A stretch of 64,000 nt of DNA from Geobacter argillaceus (GCF_007830735.1 NZ_VLLN01000018.1:1-64000), one strand, 5' to 3'; positions 39,874 to 49,577 are shown, numbered from the stretch's first letter. The notes: a model not told the origin generated them from the letters alone. Numbers and translations are program-made.

Positions 39874-41454
39874 ATGCCGGAAGGCTTGAAAAAACTGCTG
39901 GAACCCTTCCTTGCTCTTCCCCCGGCCAAGCGCTGGCTGATCGGAGGAATAGTCGGCCTGTCGCTTGCGACCTTTGCCATTCTCATTATTGTGGCGAACA
40001 AAACCGACTATCGTCCGCTTTTTGCCAACCTGACCGGCGAAGATGCCGGGGAGATTGTCAAAAAACTCAAGGAGCAGAAGATCCCCTATCAGATTTCTTC
40101 GGACGGCAAGGCACTCCTGGTGCCAGCGGACAAGGTGTATGAGCTCCGCCTTTCCCTTGCGTCGGACGGGCTTCCCCAGGGAGGCGGAATCGGTTTCGAG
40201 ATCTTTGATCGCAAGAACTTCGGGGTCACCGAATTTGTTCAGAAACTCAACTACCAAAGGGCACTGCAGGGAGAGTTGTCCCGAACTATAACCCAGTTGG
40301 CCGGGGTTGAGCAGGCGAGGGTACATCTGGCCATCCCTGAAAAGTCCTTGTTCAAGGAAAACGAGAAGCCTGCGACCGCCTCGGTCGTGCTGAAAATGAA
40401 GTCCAACCGGACCCTGCGGGAAAGCGATGTGCAGGGGATCGTCCATCTTATTGCCTCGTCGGTCGAGGGGATGGACCCGGAGCATGTGAGTGTGCTGGAC
40501 GGGCGTGGGAAAATACTGAGCAAGGGAGGGCCCAGCGATCAGTCCAGCAAGCTGACTGCCGGAATGCAGGACCTCCAGCGCAACTACGAGCGGAACCTGG
40601 AGGACCGGCTTCAGTCGCTTCTGGATAAGGTGGTCGGGAGTGGCCGTTCAGCTGCCAGGGTAACGGCATCGTTCAATTTCAAGCAGGTCGAGAAATTCGA
40701 GGAGCGCTACGACCCAGAGGCTGCTGCGGTCAGGAGCGAGCAGCGCACCGAGGAAAAAGGTTCGTCTTCCTCGGCTGCCACAGGCGTTCCCGGTGTCCAG
40801 TCCAATCTCGGGCGTCCCGGCGCGATGCCGGCGATGCCGGCAACCGGTGGAGGTTCCAAGAGCGACGAAACGCTCAACTACGAGGTAAGCCGCTCGACCG
40901 CCAGGACCATAGAGCCGGTGGGTAACGTGGAAAAGGTCTCCGTGGCCATCCTTGTGGACGGCAAGTACGAACTGCCGCCGGGAGCCAAGGAGGGGGCAAA
41001 GCCGAAGTATGCTCCCCGCACCCCTGACGAACTACAGAAGATCGAGGCACTGGTCAAAAGCGCTGTCGGATTCAACCCACAGCGGGGCGACCAGGTAACG
41101 GTTGCCAATATTTCGTTTCAGGATACGGGCGACGTCGGTGTCGGTGATCAGGCTAGCTGGTGGTCAGCGCCGATATTCATGAGCCTGCTCAAGAACCTGC
41201 TGATTGGGGCAGGATTCCTCGTCCTGATATTTATGGTGATCAGACCTCTCTTGACAACGCTGCGGTCCAGTGTTCCCACTTCCTTTGTTCCTGAACAGGA
41301 TGCCGAAGATGAAGTGCGTAAAATGGTAGAGGCACGTAAAGCGATGCTGACCCAGCAATCGGCCGCCCAGGTGGATCTCATCGACAAGGTTAAGCAGGAT
41401 CCGTATCAGGCTTCGCAGGTGCTGCGAAACTGGCTCGAAAGCAGCAGGAAGTAG
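39874..41454 (+). CDS. fliF: Flagellar M-ring protein FliF
   Basis: This 526-residue MS-ring protein has a first membrane span about 24-46. The YscJ-like domain (YRPLFANLTGEDAGEIVKKL, IPYQISSDGKALLVPADKVY) is followed by VNPNxT-like and SAARVTASFNFKQVEKFEER segments. A second span lies near 435-455, with the C-terminal FliG-binding tail (DPYQASQVLRNWLESSRK). It is the base on which rotor and export apparatus assemble. Confidence 0.95.
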   Translation: MPEGLKKLLEPFLALPPAKRWLIGGIVGLSLATFAILIIVANKTDYRPLFANLTGEDAGEIVKKLKEQKIPYQISSDGKALLVPADKVYELRLSLASDGLPQGGGIGFEIFDRKNFGVTEFVQKLNYQRALQGELSRTITQLAGVEQARVHLAIPEKSLFKENEKPATASVVLKMKSNRTLRESDVQGIVHLIASSVEGMDPEHVSVLDGRGKILSKGGPSDQSSKLTAGMQDLQRNYERNLEDRLQSLLDKVVGSGRSAARVTASFNFKQVEKFEERYDPEAAAVRSEQRTEEKGSSSSAATGVPGVQSNLGRPGAMPAMPATGGGSKSDETLNYEVSRSTARTIEPVGNVEKVSVAILVDGKYELPPGAKEGAKPKYAPRTPDELQKIEALVKSAVGFNPQRGDQVTVANISFQDTGDVGVGDQASWWSAPIFMSLLKNLLIGAGFLVLIFMVIRPLLTTLRSSVPTSFVPEQDAEDEVRKMVEARKAMLTQQSAAQVDLIDKVKQDPYQASQVLRNWLESSRK

Positions 41455-41457
41455 CCA

Positions 41458-42510
41458 GTGGCCGATAATAACGCGCTGAGGGAATCAATGTCATCTGCGC
41501 CAGAAAGTGTAGCTTCGTTGTCCGGTACCGAGAAGGCTGCCATCCTCCTTCTCTACATAGGGACGGAAGCGACCAGCAAGATCCTTCAGCACATGGAGGA
41601 CAACGAGATCAAGAAGATCAGCTCAGCCATGGCTAATCTCGGTCATGTGGGGCTGCCGGTGATCCAGGAAGTCGTGGATGAGTACCAGCGGATTACCGAC
41701 CCGGAGTCCGGCTTCTTCGCCCAAGGTGAGGAGTACGTCCGGAAGATTCTGGAAAAGGCGCTCGGGCCCCAGAAGGCAGAACTCCTCCTTATGGAGATGC
41801 AGTCGTCCGCCTTCGGCGATATCGAGGACATCCTGTCCAACATGGATGCCAAGACCATTGCCAACTTCCTCTCCCAGGAACACCCCCAGACCATTGCCGT
41901 TATCGTTGCCAAACTCCGCCCCAAGCAGACCAGCGAGATCGTTGGGTATCTCCCCATCGACCTCCAGGCCGAGGTTATCATCCGGATTGCCGATGTGGAT
42001 CAGGTTTCCCCCGAGATCCTCAACGATATCGACGAGGTGGTGAAGCGGGAACTGTCTGCCATGGGCGGTACCCAACGGTTCAAGGTCGGCGGGGTGGAAA
42101 AGGTTGTCGAGATGTTCAACCACCTGGAGCGGAGCAAAGAGAAGCACATCCTGGATAAGCTGGATGTGATGAATCCGCCGCTCGCCGAGGTCATCAGGAA
42201 GCACCTGTTCACCTTTGAAGATATCTTCAGGCTGGATGACCGTTCCATCCAGGCAATCATGCGCGAGATATCGAACGATACCCTGACCCTGGCACTGAAG
42301 GCCTCGACGGACGAGATCAAGGACAAGGTGTTCCGTAATATCTCCAGCCGCGCTGCGGACATGATCAAGGAAGACCTGGAGGTGATGGGACCGGTTCGGC
42401 TCTCGGATGTGGAAAAGGCCCAGTCGGAAATCATCAAGATCGTCAGGAAGATGGAGGAAGAAGGGAAGATTGTGCTGGCCGGGCGCGGGGCAGACGATGT
42501 GCTCGTTTAG
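41458..42510 (+). CDS. fliG: Flagellar motor switch protein FliG
   Basis: This 350-residue rotor protein shows LSGTEKAAILLLYIGTEATS, the LSQEHPQTIAVIVAKLRP motif and a C-terminal torque helix region with FTFEDIFRLDDRSIQAIMRE and RAADMIKEDLEVMGPVRLSD. GTG 41458, three bases after the fliF stop, is favoured by AGGAAG upstream; ATG 41488 is an alternative. Confidence 0.95.
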   Translation: MADNNALRESMSSAPESVASLSGTEKAAILLLYIGTEATSKILQHMEDNEIKKISSAMANLGHVGLPVIQEVVDEYQRITDPESGFFAQGEEYVRKILEKALGPQKAELLLMEMQSSAFGDIEDILSNMDAKTIANFLSQEHPQTIAVIVAKLRPKQTSEIVGYLPIDLQAEVIIRIADVDQVSPEILNDIDEVVKRELSAMGGTQRFKVGGVEKVVEMFNHLERSKEKHILDKLDVMNPPLAEVIRKHLFTFEDIFRLDDRSIQAIMREISNDTLTLALKASTDEIKDKVFRNISSRAADMIKEDLEVMGPVRLSDVEKAQSEIIKIVRKMEEEGKIVLAGRGADDVLV

Positions 42511-43309
42511 ACCATCCAAGATCATCAAGTCTGATCTCCTCAAGGATCAGACCGTCCGCTCTTTCGACTTTTCGCCGCTGTCCGCCGATGGGGGAGCATT
42601 CCCGGCTCCTGCGGAGAGCGATGAGTTCATTCCGCTACAGATCCTTGACTGTACCCAGCCGGTGGCAGTTGTCCCGCCTCTTTCCGAACAAGAGGTCGAC
42701 ACGCCGGAAGATGAGCCAGCTGACCTTCCGGCGATCGCCGGCATAAGCGAGGACGAGTTGCAGCTTCAGCTGCAGGATGCCTTCAACCGTGGGCTGGAAG
42801 AGGGCAGGCGTCAGGCGGAGCGTGGTCTCTCCAATGTATTCAAGGCACTTCGGGACGGTATTACCGGCCTCACCGATCTTCGTGACAAGGTCATGCGGGA
42901 GAGCGAAGCAGACCTGTTGGCGCTCTCCATCATGGTTGCCCGCAAGATCATCCAGCGGGAGATCACCCTTGATCAGCAGATCCTCGCCGGCGTCATCACG
43001 ACGGCACTCGATGCCGTTACCGATCTCGATCGGGTAACGATCCGCCTGAACCCGGAGGATTACGCACTGGTGAACAGCGACCGGGAGCGGTTCATCACCG
43101 GCATCGGTCGCGACAATCAGGTAACCCTCACCCCTGATGAGCAGATCATGCGCGGCGGCTGCATGGTGGATACCCCCACCGGCACGATCGACGCCCGTAT
43201 CGAGACCCAGCTCGAAGAGATCTTCCACCGATTCATGGAGGAGCGTGGAACTCCGATTGACTTCATCAGTGGTGTCGGTGAAGGAGGCGGCAATGATGCA
43301 GACCGATAG
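42497..43309 (+). CDS. fliH: Flagellar assembly protein FliH
   Basis: This 270-residue regulator of the FliI ATPase has a variable N-terminus, a helical middle (FNRGLEEGRRQAERGLSNVF) and the conserved C-terminal block (VARKIIQREITLDQQILAGV, VTIRLNPEDYALV). ATG 42497 overlaps the fliG end by 14 bp; a longer frame to 42407 lies inside fliG and is rejected. Confidence 0.88.
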   Translation: MCSFRPSKIIKSDLLKDQTVRSFDFSPLSADGGAFPAPAESDEFIPLQILDCTQPVAVVPPLSEQEVDTPEDEPADLPAIAGISEDELQLQLQDAFNRGLEEGRRQAERGLSNVFKALRDGITGLTDLRDKVMRESEADLLALSIMVARKIIQREITLDQQILAGVITTALDAVTDLDRVTIRLNPEDYALVNSDRERFITGIGRDNQVTLTPDEQIMRGGCMVDTPTGTIDARIETQLEEIFHRFMEERGTPIDFISGVGEGGGNDADR

Positions 43310-44627
43310 AATCAATCTGACCCGCTACATGCCGGGAATTGCCGCCAACAGGCAGATACGCTTCCATGGCAAGGTCACGCAGGTGGTGGGGCTGGTCATC
43401 GAAGGGTACTGTCCGGATACGGCGGTGGGATCTCTTTGCGAGATCCATACCCATGGTGGCGACCGTATCCAGGCCGAGGTGGTAGGTTTTCGTGAAAACA
43501 AGGCCCTGCTCATGCCCCTTGGTGAACTGCGCGGGGTGGGATTGGGGAGTCTCATTTCGGTCCGTCGCCAGAAGTCGTCGCTGGGGGTCGGTCGGAGCCT
43601 GTTGGGCCGGGTCATTGATGGGTTGGGTAACCCGATTGACGAGTTGGGACCCATTTTCACCGAAGAGGAGTACCCGATCTATGCCATGCCGGTGAACCCC
43701 CTCAAGCGTGCACCGATCCGCAAGCCTCTCGATCTCGGCATCCGGGCCATCAACGGGCTCCTCACCTGCGGTGAAGGACAGCGGGTCGGGATCATGGCTG
43801 GCTCCGGCGTGGGCAAGTCGACGCTTCTGGGGATGATTGCCCGCTATACCGAGGCCGATGTCAACGTAATCGCGCTCATCGGCGAGCGGGGAAGGGAACT
43901 CCGGGAGTTCATCGAAAAGGACCTGCAGGAGGAGGGGCTGAAAAAATCGGTGGTGATCGTTGCCACCTCTGATCAGCCGCCTCTGGTGCGGATGCGTGGG
44001 GCCTACATCGCCACCACCATCGCCGAATACTTCCAGTCCCAGGGGAAGCGGGTGCTTTTGATGATGGACTCGGCCACCCGTTTTGCCATGGCCATGCGCG
44101 AGGTCGGTCTGGCCATCGGCGAGCCACCCACCACCAAGGGGTATACCCCTTCGGTCTTTGCCGCCCTGCCCAAGCTTCTGGAAAGGACCGGCAACTTCCT
44201 TCAGGGAAGTATCACCGGCCTCTACACAGTGCTTGTCGAAGGCGACGATTTCAATGAGCCCATTTCCGACGCCATGCGGAGCATTCTGGACGGTCACATT
44301 CTGCTTTCACGCGAACTTGCGTCCCGGGCCATTTATCCGCCGGTCGACGTGCTGTCCAGTGCCAGCCGGGTCATGATGGACGTGACGATCAAAGGGCATC
44401 AACAGTTGTCGGCGCGCTTCAAGGAACTGCTGGCAACCTACCGCCAGGCGGAAGACCTGATCAATATCGGTGCCTATAAGGCGGGAAGCAACCCGGCCAT
44501 CGATTATGCCATTGCCAAGATGGAGAAAGTCAACGCATACATCCGCCAGGACATCCATACGGGAGTCAGTGTGGAGCAGGCGGTAAGCGGGCTTCAGGAA
44601 CTGTTCGATGAAACGGCTGCAGCGTAA
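43293..44627 (+). CDS. fliI: Flagellum-specific ATPase FliI
   Basis: This ATPase of the flagellar export gate is homologous to F1-beta. It has Walker A MAGSGVGKSTLLG, Walker B VLLMMDSATRFAMA, an EIGER-like IALIGERGREL and the C-terminal RFKELLATYRQAEDLINIGA. GGAGG is 5 nt before ATG 43293 (ATG 43296 equally possible). It overlaps fliH. Confidence 0.95.
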   Translation: MMQTDRINLTRYMPGIAANRQIRFHGKVTQVVGLVIEGYCPDTAVGSLCEIHTHGGDRIQAEVVGFRENKALLMPLGELRGVGLGSLISVRRQKSSLGVGRSLLGRVIDGLGNPIDELGPIFTEEEYPIYAMPVNPLKRAPIRKPLDLGIRAINGLLTCGEGQRVGIMAGSGVGKSTLLGMIARYTEADVNVIALIGERGRELREFIEKDLQEEGLKKSVVIVATSDQPPLVRMRGAYIATTIAEYFQSQGKRVLLMMDSATRFAMAMREVGLAIGEPPTTKGYTPSVFAALPKLLERTGNFLQGSITGLYTVLVEGDDFNEPISDAMRSILDGHILLSRELASRAIYPPVDVLSSASRVMMDVTIKGHQQLSARFKELLATYRQAEDLINIGAYKAGSNPAIDYAIAKMEKVNAYIRQDIHTGVSVEQAVSGLQELFDETAAA

Positions 44628-44660
44628 TCGCCATTGCTGCAGTGAGTTGAGGAGCGGAAG

Positions 44661-45107
44661 ATGCCCAAGGATGGGTTTCGTCTTCAGCAGGTGCTGAATT
44701 ACCGGCGCGAGGTGGAAAAGGCCCGCAAGCAGGAGTTAGCGGTGGCCCGGAGCGAGTTCGATAACGCCACCCGGCGCCTCAAGAGCGAAGAGGAAAAGGC
44801 CGAACGGCTTTCGCGGGAGTTGAAGGAAAAGGAGACGGCCGGCATTCTGGCCCTGGAGTTTCAACTCTACGCCGAGTTTTCGCGCAAGCAGTCATCGGAT
44901 ATAAAAAACCAGCGCGAAGCGGTAAGTACCCTGAACGAAGAAGTTGAGGAGAAGCGCGAGATCCTGCTGAGCGCGGCCAAGGACAAAAAGGTACTGGAAT
45001 CCTTCAAGGATAAGACGACCGCGGCCCATCGCCTGGACGTGGCCGCCAAGGAACGAAATTTTCTGGATGAGATTGCCATTCAGGGAAACAGTCGGAGTAA
45101 AAAGTGA
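44661..45107 (+). CDS. fliJ: Flagellar export protein FliJ
   Basis: This 148-residue coiled-coil protein is rich in K/E/R heptads (VEKARKQELAVARSEFDNAT, RRLKSEEEKAERLSRELKEK). It is placed directly after fliI, where FliJ, the central stalk of the export ATPase, is expected. It overlaps the next gene by 4 bp. Sequence alone is low complexity; context carries the call. Confidence 0.85.
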   Translation: MPKDGFRLQQVLNYRREVEKARKQELAVARSEFDNATRRLKSEEEKAERLSRELKEKETAGILALEFQLYAEFSRKQSSDIKNQREAVSTLNEEVEEKREILLSAAKDKKVLESFKDKTTAAHRLDVAAKERNFLDEIAIQGNSRSKK

Positions 45108-45649
45108 AGAAGTTGCTCAGTGCAGTGGTTCTTGTTTCGGTGCTGATATTCTGGTTGCTCGGGAGCGATCTGCTTCGCCGGGTTGGCCACGCCGAGGCGG
45201 CAAATGCCGTTGTTCCCGCGACAGGGACCAAGGACGGCGAAAAAACGGCGTTGTTTGGTTCGGGACCTTCCAGCGACGAACTGGCCGGTTTTGAGATCCG
45301 GCGTCGCCAGTTGGCGGAAAAGGAAGCGGCGCTGAACGCCAAGGAGCAGGAGTTGAAAAAGCTTGCCACCAAGCTGGATACCAGGCTTGCTGAAATCAAC
45401 GCCGTGAAGAAGTCCCTGGACGAGTCGGTCAAGGCCAAGAAGCAGGAGATGGACGAGCGTTACCGGCGAATGCTGAAAATTTACAAGGGGCTCAAACCAG
45501 AGGAAGCGGGCAAGCTGATGGACAAACTGGACGAGGATACGGTTGTCGGCATGCTCAATCAGATGGACCAGAAGACCGCCATCAAGCTCATTCCGTTCCT
45601 GAATCAACCACGGGTCCTCAAATGGTCCCGGCTCAATCTGTCGAAGTGA
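45104..45649 (+). CDS. MotE-type chaperone/MgtE N-domain-like flagellar protein
   Basis: This 181-residue protein has an N-terminal membrane anchor (LLSAVVLVSVLIFWLLG), a long coiled coil (about 65-125) and a C-terminal MgtE-N/FliG-like helical domain: LKPEEAGKLMDKLDEDTVVG then MLNQMDQKTAIKLIPFL. This matches MotE, which supports motor assembly in several bacteria. GTG 45104 overlaps fliJ. Confidence 0.8.
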   Translation: MKKLLSAVVLVSVLIFWLLGSDLLRRVGHAEAANAVVPATGTKDGEKTALFGSGPSSDELAGFEIRRRQLAEKEAALNAKEQELKKLATKLDTRLAEINAVKKSLDESVKAKKQEMDERYRRMLKIYKGLKPEEAGKLMDKLDEDTVVGMLNQMDQKTAIKLIPFLNQPRVLKWSRLNLSK

Positions 45650-45718
45650 TACTACGCCGGTCAACGGAGCCGGTTTGGATATTGGGGTGCAATCCACGCG
45701 GAAAGGGGGTGATATACA

Positions 45719-47377
45719 ATGGAAAGCAATGCAATAGCAGTACTCGTACCGCCAGCCATGCCCCAGAACGGCGTCGTGGCTGCGGAACTGCCGGGAGCCC
45801 CCGGCGGAGACGCGATCTCGTCCCAGTTCGGCAGAATGCTGACTGGAACGACAGGAGCATCCATGCCGGTGACAATGCCGGTCCCGGCTGTCCCGGTTCG
45901 AACCATGGCAATTCCCGTGGATATGCTGCCGGCAACAGGAGAGCAGTCTGGCCAAACGCCTCCGGCTGCAGGCGGTAACGTCCCTTCTTCCCTGTTACCG
46001 GATAAAACGGCTATCTCCGCACTGTTCGCCTTCCAGGCAGCACCGGCGTCTCTGCCCGGGAACGGTGAAACCCCGCAGAAGGCGGGGGAGGCTGGTGACG
46101 CAGGAATGCTTCTCGTACCTGTTCAGAATGATACAGGCAGTGAGATGGCACCAAAAGATGCTAAGAAAACAACAGCGGAGAGTGGCCAGGCAGTAACAAC
46201 AGAGCCGTCCCCGGAAACCACCGAAATTCTGTTGGCTGCCACGCTGCAACTTCTGTCGCAACCTGTGCCGACCAGCCAACTGCCGAAGCGACCTGATGTG
46301 TCGGAATCATCAGACCGGAGTGCCGTTAAGACGGTCAACACCGTTAATCTTGTCAACACAGTCAATCCTGTCGATGTTAATCCTACTGGTTCAGTTGATA
46401 CCCGTACAAAGGGAGCCCAGCCGGCTGTTGCTGTGACGGTACCAGGTCTGAGCGTACCTGCACAACCGGCAAGTATGGTGGAACCGGCATTGCGGATGGC
46501 GGTGGCAACCCCTGTTGCCGAAATTGCCAAAGACCAAAAGGTCACGGCTTCTCAGGCCGTGCCAATAGAAGCTGATCGGGTAGCCATGCCGATGGCTGGA
46601 GAAGAACGTTCAGCGCTGGCTGCACAGTTCAGCGGGAAGCCGTTAAAGGCTCCGGTCAGGGGGGCACACGATCCGGTATCGGTTCGCGGCACCGAAGCGC
46701 CGGCACCAGCGGCCAGTGGTCAGATTTTCAACCGACCGCTACTGGAAGTAGTTGTGGAAGATGCTGTAACTAATCAGTCGGCTGAATTGGCCGCAAAACC
46801 TGCCAAGGCTGACCTGTCGTCGGATCTGGCGACAGTGGGCAAGTCACCGCAAACGCTGATCGGTGGTGCCGGCGCGATGAAGGTTGAACCGGCAGTGCTC
46901 CCGACAGCCGGTGAGGCGGTAAAAGCACCCAGCCATGAGCAGATACTGGCACAGGTCAAGGAACAGCTCGGCAAGGCCGAGTTCCGTGCCGACGACGGGC
47001 GGGTGGTCCTGCGGCTTCATCCCGAGGAACTCGGCTCTCTCAGAATTGACGTGAAACTTGACGACCAGCGGCTGCGGCTTCATATCGTGGCCGAGAACCC
47101 GGCAGTACGGGAAGCACTTACCGCTAACATGGACAGCCTGAAAGAAACCTTGTCCCGGCAACAGATCGTAGTGGACCGGTTTGAGGTAACCAGTGGGCAG
47201 GGACATGATCAACAACAGCTCTTCAAGGAACATCGGCAGCAGGTTCTGGACGGACGGGGCAATCGGCCCGGCCGTATTCTGACTGCACAGGCCGAAGATG
47301 ATGAGGTTGTGGGCCGCCGGGCAATGAACGCCTATTGGGCACCCCAAGAGAGCAGCTTGCTGGATGTCCGTTTTTAA
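45719..47377 (+). CDS. fliK: Flagellar hook-length control protein FliK
   Basis: This 552-residue protein has a long Ala/Pro/Thr/Val-rich, low-complexity N-terminal two thirds, including a short Asn-Thr-Val repeat (VNTVNLVNTVNPVDVNPTG). The conserved C-terminal domain (about 410-500) reads VVLRLHPEELGSLRIDVKLD and AVREALTANMDSLKETL. It acts as the hook ruler and export-specificity switch. Confidence 0.9.
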   Translation: MESNAIAVLVPPAMPQNGVVAAELPGAPGGDAISSQFGRMLTGTTGASMPVTMPVPAVPVRTMAIPVDMLPATGEQSGQTPPAAGGNVPSSLLPDKTAISALFAFQAAPASLPGNGETPQKAGEAGDAGMLLVPVQNDTGSEMAPKDAKKTTAESGQAVTTEPSPETTEILLAATLQLLSQPVPTSQLPKRPDVSESSDRSAVKTVNTVNLVNTVNPVDVNPTGSVDTRTKGAQPAVAVTVPGLSVPAQPASMVEPALRMAVATPVAEIAKDQKVTASQAVPIEADRVAMPMAGEERSALAAQFSGKPLKAPVRGAHDPVSVRGTEAPAPAASGQIFNRPLLEVVVEDAVTNQSAELAAKPAKADLSSDLATVGKSPQTLIGGAGAMKVEPAVLPTAGEAVKAPSHEQILAQVKEQLGKAEFRADDGRVVLRLHPEELGSLRIDVKLDDQRLRLHIVAENPAVREALTANMDSLKETLSRQQIVVDRFEVTSGQGHDQQQLFKEHRQQVLDGRGNRPGRILTAQAEDDEVVGRRAMNAYWAPQESSLLDVRF

Positions 47378-47406
47378 GGACAGTGCAAGCTGGAAAGGAG
47401 GAACGT

Positions 47407-48069
47407 ATGGTGAATGCAGTTACAGCAACAACTAATGCTGCGGATGGCGCGGCTGCCATGAAGAAAGCAACCGGCATGAACAAGGACGACTTTCTCAAGC
47501 TGTTCGTGACCCAGCTTCAGCAGCAGGATCCGTTGAAACCCCAGGACGGCAGCCAGTTCATCGCTCAACTCGCCCAGCTTTCCCAGGTCGAGCAGGCTTA
47601 CAACACCAACACCAACCTGCAGAGCCTGTTGGCGGCCCAGAATAACAACACGGTGGTATCGGCCGTTTCCTTCATCGGCAAGGATGTGTTGGCAACAGGA
47701 AACCAGGTGGCTCTCACGGCCGGCAGTCCGGCTAACCTGAATTTCAGGCTGAGCGAACCGGCGTCTTCCCTGAAGGTCGATATCAGGGATGCGGCCGGCA
47801 ACCTGGTCAGAACCCTGACTTCGGGACAGACCGCGGCAGGGGACGGTAGTATCGCCTGGGATGGCAAGGGTGGCAATGGTTTACTGCTGTCGTCCGGCAC
47901 CTACACATTCGAGGTTACTGGTATGAATGCCAGCGGCGGGGCCGTTGCCGGAACTTCGCTGGTCAGTGGCCGTATCGACGGGGTCAGGATTGATGGGAGT
48001 ACCCCGATCCTCACGGCCGGCGGCATTGATATTGGCATGGGTGCTGTTCTGCAGGTGAAAGGGGTATGA
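47407..48069 (+). CDS. flgD: Flagellar hook capping/assembly protein FlgD
   Basis: This 220-residue hook cap opens its conserved part with MNKDDFLKLFVTQLQQQDPL, then DGSQFIAQLAQLSQVEQAYN. A FlgD Ig-like domain follows (DGKGGNGLLLSSGTYTFEVT). ATG 47407 lies behind AAAGGAGG; an extension to 47335 runs into fliK. It overlaps the next gene by 4 bp. Confidence 0.94.
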   Translation: MVNAVTATTNAADGAAAMKKATGMNKDDFLKLFVTQLQQQDPLKPQDGSQFIAQLAQLSQVEQAYNTNTNLQSLLAAQNNNTVVSAVSFIGKDVLATGNQVALTAGSPANLNFRLSEPASSLKVDIRDAAGNLVRTLTSGQTAAGDGSIAWDGKGGNGLLLSSGTYTFEVTGMNASGGAVAGTSLVSGRIDGVRIDGSTPILTAGGIDIGMGAVLQVKGV

Positions 48070-48455
48070 ACGTGATCGACAAGATCTTCATCCCTGAACC
48101 GATCCAGGTAACGACACCGCAACCGGCACGGCGGGCACCGAGCCATTCGGCCAAGCCGACCACATCGTTTGCAACCATTCTCGGTCAGAAACTGCCGGCT
48201 CAGGGGCTCAAGTTTTCCCAGCATGCCCGGGAGCGGCTGGCTGCCAGGGGGATTTCCCTGAACGATGTCGATCTGCAGAAACTGGAAGGGGCCGTCAACA
48301 GCGTGGCACAAAAAGGGGGCAAGGATTCCCTGATTATGATGGGTGACGCGGCGTTCGTGGTCAGCGTCAGCAACCGGACCGTGGTTACCGCCGTGGACCG
48401 GGCCGCTATGCAGGGGAATGTCTTTACCAAGATCGATTCGGCAGTCATAGTCTAG
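48066..48455 (+). CDS. Flagellar operon protein, flg_new (TIGR02530-like) family
   Basis: This 129-residue protein has the family core LKFSQHARERLAARGISLND, then SLIMMGDAAFVVSVSNRTVV and a C-terminal NVFTKIDSAVIV. Members always sit between flgD and flgE in diverse flagellar operons, as here. The molecular role is not established; an assembly helper for the hook is likely. Confidence 0.88.
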   Translation: MNVIDKIFIPEPIQVTTPQPARRAPSHSAKPTTSFATILGQKLPAQGLKFSQHARERLAARGISLNDVDLQKLEGAVNSVAQKGGKDSLIMMGDAAFVVSVSNRTVVTAVDRAAMQGNVFTKIDSAVIV

Positions 48456-48460
48456 AAGCC

Positions 48461-48509
48461 GTAACCAGTGACTGGTAACTCGTGACTGGTAACTCGTGAC
48501 TGGTAAAAG
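48461..48509 (+). repeat. Seven degenerate tandem heptamers before flgE
   Basis: GTAACCA, then GTGACTG and GTAACTC alternating, and GTAAAAG run at exact 7-bp spacing. It is the clearest non-coding array of the heptamer family in the window. Confidence 0.8.
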
Positions 48510-48550
48510 CAAAACCTAGAACGTTGAATTTTGAACTTTGAACCAACAAC

Positions 48551-48604
48551 CGGGCTGGCCCTCCTGAAGGAAGCCCGCGGGATGCCGACCGACAGACGCA
48601 TCCC
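48551..48604 (+). promoter_or_regulatory. Two hairpins in the flgE leader
   Basis: CGGGCT/AGCCCG (48551-48556 with 48572-48577), extended by TCCT/AGGA inside, is followed by GGGATGC/GCATCCC (48579-48585 with 48598-48604). They lie just upstream of the AAAGGAGG of flgE. They may attenuate or protect the message; no known riboswitch is recognised. Confidence 0.45.
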
Positions 48605-48630
48605 CCAACAGTGCTAAAGGAGGCACGAAA

Positions 48631-49515
48631 ATGAGCGTAACATCCGCAATGTTTACCGGCGTCAGCGGCCTTTTGAACAACGGTGAAGCCATCAACGTCA
48701 TCGGCAACAATATCGCCAACGTCAATACCACTGGCTTTAAATCGAGCCGCACCCTGTTTGATGACATGCTGTACACAAGCATTGGCAACAACTCCCAGGT
48801 CGGCCGCGGCATGGCCATGCAGAAGATCGACAATATATTTTCCTCAGGGTCCACCCAGAATACCAGCAGCGTGACAGATCTGGCGCTTCAGGGGAATAGC
48901 TTCTTCGCCCTCAAGCCGCCGACGACGGCGGCGCCGGTGCCCGCGCAAAATTCGGCACTGTTGAGCAGGGCCGGATCTTTTCATGTGGACAGCACCCTGA
49001 CCCTGATAAATCCGGAAGGGTATCAGGTGCTCGACACTCAAGGCAACCCGATCAAGTTCCTTGATACCGGTGCCGCAGTGGCCACCGACTTTTCCAAGGT
49101 TGTCAAGATTGAGCCAAACGGCCTGATCAGCTACCTTGCCAAGGATGGTGTTTCGACCCTTTATTACAACACATCGGGTACGGTCGGCGTTGCCACTACC
49201 CCTGCCAATGCCTTGACTGTCCAGAAACTTGCCATCGTTTCGCCCGTTGATCCTTCGGCGCTTGAGAAGGCTGGTGGCAACCTGTACAACCCTACGGCTG
49301 CAGCGGGGATTCCTGCAGTTGCATTCTCTCTGGCCGCCAACGCTCCTAACGGTACCAGCAACAAGGTCCTGTCCAATTCGCTCGAACAGAGCAACGTGGA
49401 CATGGCAACGGAGTTCGTCAACCTTATCATGACCCAGCGGGCCTACTCGGCCAACTCCAAGACCATTACCACGGCTGACGAGATGACCCAGGAGGTCCTC
49501 AATCTGAAGCGATGA
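48631..49515 (+). CDS. flgE: Flagellar hook protein FlgE (short form)
   Basis: This 294-residue hook/rod-family protein has an N-terminal D0 segment (MFTGVSGLLNNGEAINVIGN, NIANVNTTGFKSS), a FlgE/F/G core (QGNSFFALKPP, NPEGYQVLDTQGNPI) and a C-terminal D0 helix (VNLIMTQRAYSANSKTITTA). Position after flgD and flg_new fits FlgE. It is short for a hook protein, lacking most of the outer domains. Hook identity over another FlgE/F/G paralogue rests on position. Confidence 0.85.
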   Translation: MSVTSAMFTGVSGLLNNGEAINVIGNNIANVNTTGFKSSRTLFDDMLYTSIGNNSQVGRGMAMQKIDNIFSSGSTQNTSSVTDLALQGNSFFALKPPTTAAPVPAQNSALLSRAGSFHVDSTLTLINPEGYQVLDTQGNPIKFLDTGAAVATDFSKVVKIEPNGLISYLAKDGVSTLYYNTSGTVGVATTPANALTVQKLAIVSPVDPSALEKAGGNLYNPTAAAGIPAVAFSLAANAPNGTSNKVLSNSLEQSNVDMATEFVNLIMTQRAYSANSKTITTADEMTQEVLNLKR

Positions 49516-49539
49516 CGGGTACCTAGGATAAATGTGTAA

Positions 49540-49577
49540 AGATAAGGCTCTAAGTACATGCACTTAGAGCCTTATCT
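49540..49577. terminator. Strong hairpin terminator after flgE
   Basis: A perfect 16-bp stem (49540-49555 with 49562-49577) with loop ACATGC is followed by GTTTCC. It marks the end of the flgB-flgE transcript. Confidence 0.75.
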
